From Cristatella mucedo (Eukaryota > Bryozoa > Phylactolaemata > Cristatellidae): a stretch of DNA of 64,000 nt. A program made the translations under genes and the position numbers. The stretch spans positions 2,870,001-2,934,000 of the forward strand of contig WPIO01000001.1 in NCBI GenBank assembly GCA_009760855.2, in the 5' to 3' direction. Below the pieces are notes generated by a model, which was not told the DNA's origin, ran no database searches, and saw nothing but the letters and a program-made list of their open reading frames with translations. Below are positions 8,940-19,572 of the stretch, piece by piece; the stretch's first letter is position 1, and every line of letters starts with the position of its first letter.

Positions 8940-11295
8940 TAGTAATTAAATAGATTGACCACGACGCGGCAGGGTAGGGCTTGAGTTCGGTTGCTCCCGC
9001 CGATTTCATCATCGGACTGAGTGTGTCTTCCTGAAGCCTTATCTTTCAATTAAGATCGCTCCTGTGGGAATGTGGACAAATGCTTTAATCTTTGCGGTTG
9101 GTGCTGCCTGCCGCTTGGTTTAATTGGTTTTTGTCATCGCTATAAGTGGTCACAAAGAAGTGTCAGGAAAGCGTGAGAGGCCAGAAATTTGTCATGCTCG
9201 AAGCTACGTTGAATTCCGGTGCCAGCGAAACTTATTGATTAACTAATAGCCATGCGCTATCGTCCATATGGAATTAAGCAGAAATGCAATCAACTCTTCA
9301 AATGTCTTTGTGGCCCCTGAGAGTTCGTAAATACTGATAAGGCAGAGGTCTCGGTGGTAGCAGATCCAAATCGGCTGGACGCTGATTCTTTGGAAATGTA
9401 ATGAGAGTGCTGCTGGCAAGTGGCATGTTAGGAAAGCCGTCTATATGGTATGGATTGCCATTTGCAATGCAGCTCGAAGAATTGCAACTGCATTTACATC
9501 AAAGCCTAGATGGGAAAGAAGGAAGAGAGAGGGAGAAAAGGGGAAGAGTACACACACATGACGATAAGGAATGGATTCCGACTCTCTAAAACGAATCCCT
9601 GAGGTACCCCATACGTAAAAGGCTCACTGAATTATCCTTTTTTAAATGACATTGTAATCTTTGAATTATCCCACTGAAATAAGAGCTAAATCGGTGGAAA
9701 GCGATGTATTTAAAACCAAAGCAAGACGAGTGGCTCTTCAGAAAGATTCGATGATTTTCGGTATTAAAAGCGGCGGAGAGATTCAGCGAATCTACGGGAG
9801 AGACTCCACCTTACTCGAAATGCCTGACAAGTTCGTTCTAAACTGGCAGTAGCGCCAACTCCTTGAAATGATTTCTAGAAAACCTGACTGAAACTTACTT
9901 GCTAGGTTAGACAGTTTGGAACCGATCTGCCACTCGTTCCAGATTCTTTGAAAAGGGAAGGCTAGCTGGCGTGTGTCTTTTAGTGCATCTGCAGGTCCAC
10001 GTACCCGTGCTGGCATTCGTGACGGACTGGCTGGCTGGCTGGCACTCGTGGGTGGTATCGCTTAGCTGCTCCGTAAGAAAAGTGCTGCGCCTACTTAAGT
10101 AGTAAGGTTTCTGACGTGAATTTTCTAGAGAAATTCGTTCGATCATGCGAAATTCAATTCATCTTATCTTTTTTTGCGATGATACGGAGCTCATTGTGGA
10201 TTCGAAGTGGAGCTGGACTCTTGTATTTCATACCGATCTGTCCATGCTAAGGCCAGGTTTAGCCATACGAGCAGAGTGGAATCATGGATGTACAATCTAA
10301 AAGTACTGAAATATATAAATATGTACCCTCAAACACCTCATTTACTACACCAATGTCAGCACTGTACCTAGTGTACCTTGCGGTGATCCAACCTATTGTT
10401 TTTCAAGCTTCTTTTTTTAGCTAGATTCACCCATCCTAAAGTTACATCGTCACTGGTGCACCAGCTTCATTTCTTAAGCTTTGGGTGAAAGTTGCTTCAA
10501 GTTCTCCGCTTTAGTGTCGACTTCTTAATTGGCGTACCTCACTGAAAGATACTGGGACATAACCTAAGGCTATTAGCATATTTTATGATGTTCACGCAGG
10601 GCAGCAATACATTTAAGCATCTGAGATATGAACAATAGACGTGGGGTATAGAGGGTTTGTAGACTTCCTCGACTGGAAGATGAACTTCGAGATCAGGGCA
10701 GCCGGTTAATGCTCAAAGGCGGACATTAAAGAAAAACAAGGAATCCAGGATAAAGACACCAGGGAGCATGCCAATTTGAGGATCGACAGTGTGACATTTT
10801 CAATCTTGATGAAAAAGAAGCTGGAAAAACCATTGCTTTGATCGCTGTGAGGGTCGCTAAGTATAGTGCTAACTTGGGTGCGTACGATTAAGTAGTTGCT
10901 TGACGGTTGACTGCATTGTTGGCACGTGCTTCTTAGATTGCACTATGTTATTGCAAAAAAGATAACCAGACTCGGCTAATAGTTTGGTCTGAAATAGTTC
11001 TCTCATGCCATTCGATGGACTGTCAGTCCTGATTTGTATTTTCTTTTTCAAGCTTTTTCTTAGTACTCCTAGCTAGTTTAACATGTGCAGTAAACCATTG
11101 TATATTTTGGCGAGTGCCTACGTTGAGCTTAGCCATTAGACTAAACTGGTCCTGAACACAATGACATGCTGTCGCATTTCACCAGTGAGGGTGAATCAGA
11201 TAATGGATTAAGCAGAAATCGTTTGACAGATATTTTGTATCAGCTTTAATCTAAAGGTTCTGCAGGCTTCGCGATTCGAAGACACTGTTTTATGG
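8940..11295. other. Host intergenic DNA without recognisable gene
   Basis: Only short unrelated open frames on both strands, none with a recognisable motif. No RNA gene or repeat was recognised. Exons of a split gene cannot be excluded by eye. Confidence 0.3.
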
Positions 11296-11300
11296 GGGAG

Positions 11301-11727
11301 TGTGACAGCCTTTCACGCGACCTGTCGTCGGGCTGGGTAGTGCGACTGAGCAACAAGCCTGCAGGCTCAAACACCGAGCACTTTATTCTCCGAAAACCAC
11401 GCGCCGGCCAAGCCCAGACTACAAACTCTAGGCTGCTGCCGACGTCGAGGGATCTAGCCCTTTTCTCCCACCTTGTACTACTTTGGCAGCCCTTATATTC
11501 CATGCATGTATTTTGTTCGCACTGTCGAGCCATAGTTCGTTCCGAACCCGCCCGACAGCAGGTGGCAGTTTGTGGCAAATGGATGTCCCCACAGATGCAG
11601 CCAATGCATGGATTTTGGCAGGACTGCAGAGTCATCTATTGCGTCATCGCCTGCGGCTGATTAGGCAGTCTGAGCCCTCGTAGGGTCTCCGTCCAGGGCT
11701 CGCGGGCAGCAGTCATGTTCCTTCACA
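11301..11727 (-). mobile_element. Solo LTR of an LTR retrotransposon
   Basis: On the minus strand the unit begins TGTGAAGGAACATGACTGC and ends GAAAGGCTGTCACA, so it has the TG...CA termini and short inverted ends of an LTR. An AATAAA polyadenylation signal (plus positions 11382-11387) lies about 80 bases before the 3' end, as expected for R-U5. The five bases on each side, 11296-11300 and 11728-11732, are both GGGAG, a perfect target-site duplication. No internal region follows, so this is a solo LTR left by recombination. Its length of 427 bp fits Gypsy/Ty3-type LTRs. Confidence 0.85.
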
Positions 11728-11732
11728 GGGAG

Positions 11733-12445
11733 ACACACTGCTGAGAGATAGAATTCCGCATGCGGTCAACTGCATCCGGAAATGCATTTGACCGGCGAAT
11801 TTGCGAAACGGTACTAAGTATGCACGGGAGTAGAAGAGCACCACCTGGACGTTTACCAAGCTTCTCCATAATACCTTCGAGTATTCGGCTGTGACTGTGC
11901 AAGAACTGTTCTAGGATGTGCTTCTCAAAAAGAACCTGCTTAGCAGAAAGTGCGATGTCACCAGTAGTCATTACCTACCGGCCTGCTTTGAACTGGCGAT
12001 AATATTCTTCCCGTATCTTGAGCCTGCAATATCAACCGTTCGGCCATCCATTGTAAGAACAGCACTTTAAATTCTTTGTTTAGTACGTGCTCTGGCAGCT
12101 CTGGCTCGCACATAGCGGCTCAGCATCAAGTGACTAGTGGTCAGCCGGCCGTTACCATGGCTGCGGTCCGGGCTCTGCGGGCAAATCGATGCCCGGCGAT
12201 CGATAAAGAGTCCCAGGGTAATTTAATCGGCGTCAAGCGATTAACAGTTTCCTTAAAGGCGCCAGGCCATCAGTAAACGGATCGTCTTCGCAGTGAAGTT
12301 CGCTAGCGAATGCGATGCTAACCACAGGCACAGCCCCCAATCTTTCCTATAAGTCTCCCGTAGACACGAAACAGCCTATTAATTCAGGCAGTAAGATATC
12401 CGATCACTTGAAAAAGCAAAAGGCTAAACATTCGCTACCAGATTT
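11733..12445. other. Host intergenic DNA without recognisable gene
   Basis: An 82-codon minus-strand frame at 11723-11971 has no recognisable motif and overlaps the LTR edge. Nothing else can be supported. Confidence 0.3.
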
Positions 12446-12449
12446 TCAT

Positions 12450-13140
12450 AAGAAGCTCGAGGTATTCATTCTGAATTGAAATATTCGCGATGATTTTCTA
12501 TGGTTGCTGCGGGTCCGAGACTACCCTACCAGGTTTCTAAGTCTTTTAGACAGTTGGATCATACAAGGCAAAGTTGGGGTTGCTGTTATTGTACTTGGCT
12601 GTAACACCGGAGCCATTTGGATGGGCCATCGTTTAAATCAGTTGCCATCAGCGACCATCAGATCTCCATCAAAATCCATGTCTCTCTCAATTGTGGTCTA
12701 CCGACCTATTCGGGCTACCTAAACTGAGTTTAGGGATAGTTTCGGAGCTCTTCACTAACAGATTCCCGTGTGAAAGGCCACTATTGATTGCTGGAGAGTC
12801 AACATTCACGTTGATAATACTTGCGACAGTCATTTCCGCTCGTTTCTAGACTCATTTCTGGATAACTCAGCTTGTTCTAACACATCTGTCATGCAACTCA
12901 CATTGGTATTAATATTCTGAATATCGTGTTCAATAAACATATTTGCCACGGTGACCTTGCTGTGCGCCTGCTTACCTTCTCAGATTGTTTATCGACCTCC
13001 ATGAATGTTCCTGTTTTGTCGTACGAGCAGGGCAGCTTCGAGTTTGTACAGAGATGCAACCTACAAAGTATTGATGCTGGGCAGGTTTGAAATCTGTTTG
13101 CGACGGAGGTCTTCTTGATGTGCACTTTGGCTCTTCCAAT
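12450..13140 (+). mobile_element. LINE-B fragment (endonuclease region)
   Basis: Plus-strand frames show GVAVIVLG, then IRSPSKSMSLSIVVYRP and, after frameshifts, WRVNIHVDN. They match the APE-type endonuclease domain of the LINE-B copy at 50.24-50.5 kb (SSPSKTMPLTVVIYRPPSG, then AGDFNIHVDN). It is decayed by stops. It ends near a (TAA)n tract at 13.15 kb and a microsatellite. Confidence 0.65.
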
Positions 13141-13146
13141 AGCCGC

Positions 13147-13170
13147 ATAATAATAATAATAATAATAATA
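13147..13170. repeat. (TAA)n microsatellite
   Basis: About eight TAA units in a row. LINE-A copies end in the same kind of tract, so this could mark a lost LINE-A tail. Confidence 0.7.
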
Positions 13171-13305
13171 CCCGCATCAATGCCTCAAAGTCTAAACTAA
13201 GGAGGGATATTGGTGAGCATTCTCCCCCTTAGATTCGTCCGTAGAGACATCATCCTGCTTACGAAAAAACTTTAAACTATGCGCACTTTGTAAAGCGCAG
13301 GTTTG

Positions 13306-13406
<101 letters not shown>

Positions 13407-13411
13407 ATATA

Positions 13412-13545
13412 TAACGCCTTTATAGAGCCCTAAGATAATCCACTCTCTATCCATGCGCTTTACATATGCCGCTTGGCTTCAACCCTTGATCCAGGTAATT
13501 AACGATACCTCACCCCTAGGCCAAACCATGGTGGCACTTACAGTT
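13412..13545 (-). mobile_element. SINE-2, diverged copy
   Basis: Read on the minus strand it shows a GGTTTGGCC-type head, a weakened middle and ATGTAAAGCGCATGGATAGA near the 3' end, matching the SINE-2 order at lower similarity. The microsatellite sits where its tail would be. Confidence 0.5.
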
Positions 13546-13623
13546 TCAAGGACTTCACTCGGATGACTAGAAAATCCGTGGCCTCTTTTTCACTTGAAAA
13601 TTTAAATATTTCCAGTCGGACCC

Positions 13624-13627
<4 letters not shown>

Positions 13628-13688
<61 letters not shown>

Positions 13689-13690
13689 GT
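13628..13690. repeat. (CA)n(TA)n microsatellite
   Basis: About 20 CA units are followed by TA units, the reverse complement type of the tract at 13.31 kb. Confidence 0.95.
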
Positions 13691-13869
13691 TAGTAAATGA
13701 CTCGTTTGGCTACTCGGAACGCTCTCATTCTTCAGATATTAACTGATTATAAGCTTTCTCCTTCTTTGTTGAAAACACTCCACATATTCCTGCTTTCATA
13801 AGGCCGCTTCCGACTTAAGTAAGTGTTGAGTCGCAACGTGGGATTTCCCTTTACAAGTACAAGTCCCAT

Positions 13870-14820
13870 AACACTTTACTTTGTCCGAGGTTGTTATATG
13901 AAGTTGCTACCTTAATTAATTCCAGAAAAATAACTCGTCTCCTGAATACCCTCATCTAAAGACGATCGTATCATTGGTCTTCGTTGGTAGACTATTTTTT
14001 CTGAGCCACAACTCAGGTTTGTAACAATTCTATCAATAAGTGGTCGCTTCAAGTTCTTTCAAATTAGCCATCGTTCGACCAATACTTGAAAATCTCTGGT
14101 TGCATTCAGAGGTCCAAGCTAAATATCACCCTATAAACAAACCCTGGCTGATTAAGCAGCCTCTTTTTGTAAAGTGATAGAAGAGCCTTTATGGCTATCA
14201 CCACCGCTTTCAGTGGCGATACAGAATCGCCCACCTCAGGAATCGAACCCACGACCTCGGAACCGAGTTCGTGAAAGCAACCTGCTTACCTGGTGTGCCA
14301 TCACGGCTTACCGAGCCTTCATTCTTAGTTGTTTGCTCAAGATTCTCAAGAAGATCGTCACTAAGCAGCTCAAAAACACATTAAAAAAGAATTGTCAGAT
14401 TAATTTCAGTCAGAATTCCGCTGATACGGCTCCACTGAATCTGTCCTCCTCTTTGTGACGAACGACTTCCTGAGCAGCAACGATCATGGTAACGTGACTG
14501 TTATAGTTATTCTTCCTATATCCGCTACGATAGACACTGTTGGTCACGATATCCTACTTGAACGATGCTCTTTCGCGGTTCGAATTGTATTTGTGCGATT
14601 GTGTTTAATCTGCTTTGATTGTGGGAAACATCTCATTCAGTAGACCAGTCCCTTTTTTGAGTTCCACAACAGTCCGTTCAAGGTCCTTAGCTGTTCTTCA
14701 TTTACACCACGCATGTCAGCAAATTGAATTGGGCCCATGGGATAGGCTATCACTTCTATGCAAACGGTAACCAGCTGAAATTGCCATTAACTTTAATTGC
14801 CATTTAAGTTTTCCCTTTTA
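13870..14820 (+). mobile_element. LINE-B fragment (pre-RT and reverse transcriptase region)
   Basis: Decayed frames match LINE-B at 51.3-52.0 kb, for example LKILKKIVTKQLK against SKILDKIIAKHLV, and further RT blocks with many stops up to 14.75 kb. SINE-1 interrupts it at 14134-14308. At about 14.82 kb it is cut by a LINE-A 3' end. It is probably the continuation of the endonuclease fragment at 12.45 kb, separated by later insertions. Confidence 0.6.
14134..14308 (-). mobile_element. tRNA-derived SINE-1, copy 1 (inside LINE-B)
   Basis: On the minus strand there is a tRNA-like head with ATGGCACACCAGGTAAG (A box) and GTGGGTTCGATTCCTG (B box). A body with GGTGGTGATAGCC and AGGCTGCTTAATCAGCC follows, then a GTTTAT tail. 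Copies 2 and 3 lie at 24.84 and 45.32 kb. Its insertion splits a LINE-B reverse transcriptase segment. Confidence 0.82.
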
Positions 14821-15305
14821 GGTCCCTTCATTCTTTGGCTCCAGCAAACTTATCGGATAACTCCCCATCCAGGCTAAGCATCGTGCCACCCGCTTTTCGG
14901 AATATAAATTTTTACCTATACCTCGTACAAATCTCAAATCTTTTGGAGGCCGTGCATGTATTTCGGATGCTGCCAAAGCTTGGAGCTCACTCCCGACTGG
15001 GCGTCACGACATCCCCTGACTTAACCACATTTAAAAAAAATATTAAAAAGCACCTATTTATGATAGCATTTACTGGGTCGCTGTGATTTGTCGTGTATGT
15101 GCTTATGCTTGCTGGCACTGTGCATGCTGCCACTAACCACATTTGCATGCTGACTCTGTCCATGTGCACCCCTAGCCATGCTATTCATGTTGTTTATCAA
15201 GCATGATACCACTCACCTTTCGATCGCATTTCCTTTGCAGCAAATGCAGAGCGCCTAGAAAGAGATTGAGTTTTCTGAGGGGGCTTTATCAAGTGTATTA
15301 TTATG
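14821..15305 (+). mobile_element. LINE-A 3' end
   Basis: The frame at 14835-15086 gives RLSIVPPAFRNINFYLYLVQ and SPDLTTFKKNIKKHLF, the LINE-A ORF2 C-terminus. It is followed by the 3'UTR with GGGGCTTTATCAAGTG and a TTATTATG tail. It is 5'-truncated. Confidence 0.85.
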
Positions 15306-15329
15306 ATAATTTAAGTCGTTAGATTTAGC

Positions 15330-15560
15330 TGTGATAGCTGAAAGAACGAATGGTTGCCTCGCAGGCATTCGGTCCTCGATTTTGGCTTATCTTTTTAAGC
15401 TAAACAATTATAAAACGCACTGCCACTCACAGGATATTTCTCCTTGTCGCTTGTCCCTTCTCAATTTCTCCTTGTCGCGTGCGAAATCTGTTGGCTGCCG
15501 AATGCGTAACGAAAGTCACGTAGGCTTTAAGTGTGCAACTGAAAACTCTTCTTCGTAAAA
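15330..15560 (+). mobile_element. LINE-B 3' coding fragment
   Basis: The open frame ends LSRAKSVGCRMRNESHVG and aligns with LLRETKSFEYRMRTESCLG at the end of the LINE-B ORF2 near 52.95 kb. Confidence 0.6.
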
Positions 15561-15584
15561 AAAATAAGTTATTTGAAAAGTGAC

Positions 15585-15715
15585 CGTACAAAACTTAATC
15601 TTCATTCAGGCGCTTCGCATACACCACGGGGCTCGAGCAAACGTCGTGGGCCATTGAATACATTTACCTTGACCTTGGTTGGGGCGACAAACTCGCCATT
15701 GGGCCAAACTAGGGC
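15585..15715 (-). mobile_element. SINE-2, copy on minus strand
   Basis: The reverse complement carries the GTTTGGCCCAAT head, AACCAAGGTC, a weakened B box (GCTCGAGCCCCG) and GAAGCGCCTGAATGAAGATT. This is the SINE-2 order with small indels in the middle. Confidence 0.7.
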
Positions 15716-15730
15716 GTAACGCCCTCTTAA

Positions 15731-16235
15731 TAATAATAATAATAATAATTCACTTGATAAAGCGCCCTCAGAGAACTTAATCTCTCTCTAGGCGCCTTAC
15801 ATTTGCTGTAAAGTGAAATGCAATTGAATGGTAAGTAAAATCATGCTTGAAAAAACAAACGAAATGAATAATATGGTTAGGGGTGACATGCACAGGGTCA
15901 GCATGCAAATGTGGTTAGTGGCAGCATGCACAGTGTCAGCACGTGAAGGACGAATCACAGGGACCCACTAAATGCTGTCCTAAATAGGTGTGTTTTTAGG
16001 TTCCTTTTAAATGTGGTCAGGTCAGGGGATGTTCTGACGCAGGTCGGGAGGGAGTTCCAGGCTTTGGGAGCGTATGAACTGAATGCACGGTCTCCAAAGG
16101 ATTCAAGGTTTGTATGAGGTATTTCTAGACTGTTGGATTCCGAAAAGCGGGTGGTACGATGCTTGGCCTGATGGGGTAGTATATCTGACAGATAGGCTGG
16201 AGCCATAGAATGAAGGGACCTAAAAGTGAGGGACA
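15731..16235 (-). mobile_element. LINE-A 3' end
   Basis: The minus-strand frame 16236-15955 reads SLHSMAPAYLSDILPHQAKH, then SYAPKAWNSLPTCVRTSPD, the LINE-A ORF2 C-terminus. The 3'UTR and a (TTA)n tail run down to 15731. It is nearly identical to the copy at 4.2-4.7 kb, so the two inserted recently or share a subfamily. Confidence 0.88.
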
Positions 16236-16720
16236 AAACCTCTTAGTCTTTGTAGCTTTAAGTCGTTACAGACGGAGATACATTACACTGACGTCGAGTG
16301 TGGCTGCAAAAGGCGAATTGAACGAGTGCAGAAGCAAGAAACGAACAGAATAATGGGCCCGCGGAGGCACATGCCGAAACGATGGTCATCGCAAAATCAT
16401 ATGTCAACTGCTGGACTGCGCACGAGAAGCAGGAAGCGTCAACCACGATGGGCACGTAAGGACATACCAACAAGACGGTTGGCATGGAAGCTCGCGCCGC
16501 CAAAGCGATATGAGCGGGTGCAAATCCCGAAGGCAGGCATGTGCAGCAAGTGCTTAAAGTAAATTAAATCAAAATGTCACGCACTCTGTGGACAGATAGG
16601 CAGATCCGATTTAAGTAGGTCTTATTCTGAAGCAGACTCAGAGTACAACGCTAGTCACAACTTCCAAGTTTATCCCAAGGCCGGAGTGGGCCCCCAGGCA
16701 GGAGTATACCGGAGGGTTAA
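16236..16720 (+). repeat. Dispersed repeat R3, copy 2
   Basis: This is the partner of the copy at 6955-7550 in opposite orientation. It starts with a LINE-B-like GTTACAGACGGAGATACATT sequence, contains CGGGTGCAAATCCCG (T-arm-like), and loses similarity near 16.7 kb among CCCCAGGC motifs. The frame RRLAWKLAPPKRYERVQIPK is conserved between the copies, but so is the whole nucleotide sequence. Confidence 0.55.
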
Positions 16721-19570
16721 AACCTCCACGCCACTTTATACAGCAGAGATATATTATGGCCTGGGTCACTGTAGACACCTCTAGGCCAAATTATACAGCG
16801 TCGTATCAATAGTTTTGAGCGCTGCACACGTGAACGTATTACGTGATGGCTCACAACTCCGCGCCGGCTCCGGCCTTGGCACCTCATTCTCTACTCTCCA
16901 CCATTCTTACCTTAAGACACTCATTACTCCGATCTCGCACTTCCACCTCGTCGTTTCTACACACTGTTTCTAAAGTCAGCTAATGCTGGCTACCGTAGGC
17001 ACATCGAAAGGCCCTCGGGTCGTACCATGTGGTACGCTGCACTCTCCTGCATAGCAATTCGCCAAGTCGTTACGACCCTGCACCATTGCAGACAGCGAAG
17101 CATTTACATTGTGAGTAATTCTGAGCGGACGTTTTTTTATAATGAAACTCGAAAACCCAAGAGTAACTTTCCGGTTGCAAGTGCGGCCGCCCGTGTCGCA
17201 TCGTCGCTGGTGCAGAATTTTCGCTATTCGGCTTTAAATCCACAAAACCGCGAGTTGCTTTCAAGTCTGTCAGCTTTGGCTTCCGCTCGTATTTTGCGGC
17301 TTAATTAGAGCTACACGTGTCCCTATTTCAAAATGAAGACCGTGGCAATCGATTCTTGTGCTGAGTATTGGACCAAGTAGGCTCTGGAACTCGCCTCCAC
17401 ACTCTCTTCAGGCGTCCTAGCCGATCTCGCCGATTCTAGGCAACGGGCCGCGAGCGGTCAGGCACACGTGCAGTCTGCAGGCCAAGCAATCGGAGACGCC
17501 TATCTGGGACATTTACTCAGCGCCGGCAACAGTCGCAAAGCAGACCGTGACCTCAGTATCGACTGCTTCTGAAAAAGACTATCAAATTACAAATCTCACT
17601 TTCTTGTATAAGCTTTTTAGATATGGGCGCAAGTTCTTTACCGGATGTCAGCGAAAATTTGCGGTGAGTGTTCTCTGTTTGATTAATTTCCTCTGAAAAA
17701 TCAACAAGAATTAAAATTTTGTTATGGTGAGAAAAAATGCGTGCTCTGCGTCATCTATCAGAAGAGGTACATTCTGGCTTGGTGGGTTTAGTTTGACCTA
17801 GCCTATTTCACATCCCGGATATAGCCTAGGCCATTTTAAACCTTAGGTACAAAGTGGCCTAGGCCGTTTTAACCCCAGTTATAGTCAGGCCAGGGTAGAC
17901 TCTGGCCTGCTACACCGGCAGTTTTACGCTTCATTTCGTTATCGAACCTGGGACGCGCTCGGGGGTAGCGTTGAATCACACACCTGCACAAGCTGCTGCT
18001 CATGGGCTCTTTTATATCTGCTTCTTCTGCCTTGCAGTATGCTTTCATAAACCTCGTTTTTTGTCGCTGTAGTTCACCTTGCACTGGCTCAAAAATGCTC
18101 TGCTAGCGGTGTAGATAACTGTACGTAATAGATGTGCGTTGGTTAGGCGACCCCCGAAATGCAGGTCGCGAGAAGCTTGCATGTCGGCGACAGGATAAAA
18201 GTGGCCGAGCGTCCAGCTCCAGAGCATAAACGTGTGCAAGAGCAGGAGTGAGTCCATGCTACGCCCGAACGCTTCGCAAAAAGAATAATGAAACGAAGCG
18301 AAGAACTTCCGGGTTAGAGAACCTGTAGAGTAGAGCTGAGACGAAAGACGCCAGCTGAACCCGCGAGTACGCGAGTAGATCGTGGATACATGTGTTCGCG
18401 TGTTTGTACGCCGCCGAAGCTGCTGTGTCCAAACGACGACTCGCTGTGAAGAAAAAAATTTGAACGCGCGGCTGCACGCAGACTGTGCGCCCTAACTTTT
18501 ACGCAGGGTGGCCGAGGCCAATTACGCTAGGGGATGATGGCTACTCGACTCCCCCAGCCATCCCGGGGCTTGGCGTTAATGAGGCGAGCACGTGAGCTGC
18601 GGCCCTATTGGCGAGGTTACATGGAACCCTGGAAATCCTACTGGCAAATCGCGGCGCGTTATCGGAGGCACCAGTGGCGCCACTGACATCGATTTACGGC
18701 TCTCGCAGCACTAGCTGCGGCTTAATTAACTTTGGTCAGCGCGGCGCTCGGCGGCTGTCCATCCGCAGTGACTTCGAGCCTTCCTGGCCATTCGAACTGT
18801 CTAGAATCAGGGCCAAACTCGTAGCCGGCCCGAAGAAATTAGCCACTTCTGCGTGCGGTGAGGAAACCGCAGTCGGCCAAGTCGTTCTTAAGAAAGAAAC
18901 ATGCAATCGACGACATTTATGTGGCTACTGAGATACAGCGAAACCACTACGAATCTTGAGCGAGATCGAGAGGCAATTTACCACGTGCAACCTATAAAGC
19001 TACAGCGTGATTACCGATTTCGAGCGTCACGTGGTGAACGCAACGAAGGCAACCGTCCATATCGATAGGATGCCGTAAGCTCATGTCTTTAGGACCCGAA
19101 CCGAAAGTAACATCTGCGGACATCACCCTTTGGAGAATTAGCAGTAGGCAGCGTCACTTCGCCATTAAAGCAATTCGGGTTTGTTCTACAATCAACTATA
19201 AAGGATGACATTGATAATGTTTATCAAAGAACGTTAGCCGACCGTACAAGCACATTATATGGGTCTGTGACCATGACATGTCGTCATTACCTCAGCAAGG
19301 CAACTGATGGTCCACACACAACAAGTCAGTGAATAGGCATAGACAGACGCGACTGGAAACAACAGCTTCACAGCAAGCAGTACTAGCGAATCCAACGACA
19401 TGCATCGCTAACAGGCAAACGACCGGACAGGGCAATGCATTATCTGCTTGCCGAGTGACCGAGCTTTCTTAGTAGAAATGTGTTCTAATTCAGCAGTAAC
19501 AGCTGCCTAGCTTGCAAACTGCGCCTCGTTAACATGCTCGCAGAAAAGCCCGACGGCAGACAGCACTGCT
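16720..19570. other. Host DNA downstream of cryptochrome 1, no recognisable gene
   Basis: Mixed-GC sequence with several CACGTG hexamers (16827, 17465, 18589, 18982, 19028) but no open frame with a recognisable product. A 107-codon plus-strand frame at 18608-18931 has no known motif. The 3'UTR of cryptochrome 1 should lie in the upper part; I see no canonical AATAAA on the minus strand close to the stop. Confidence 0.35.
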
Positions 19571-19572
19571 GC

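Noticed and set aside
11246-11660. Frames of 122-129 codons on both strands at 11.2-11.7 kb
   Set aside because: They lie within the solo LTR and have no coding motif.
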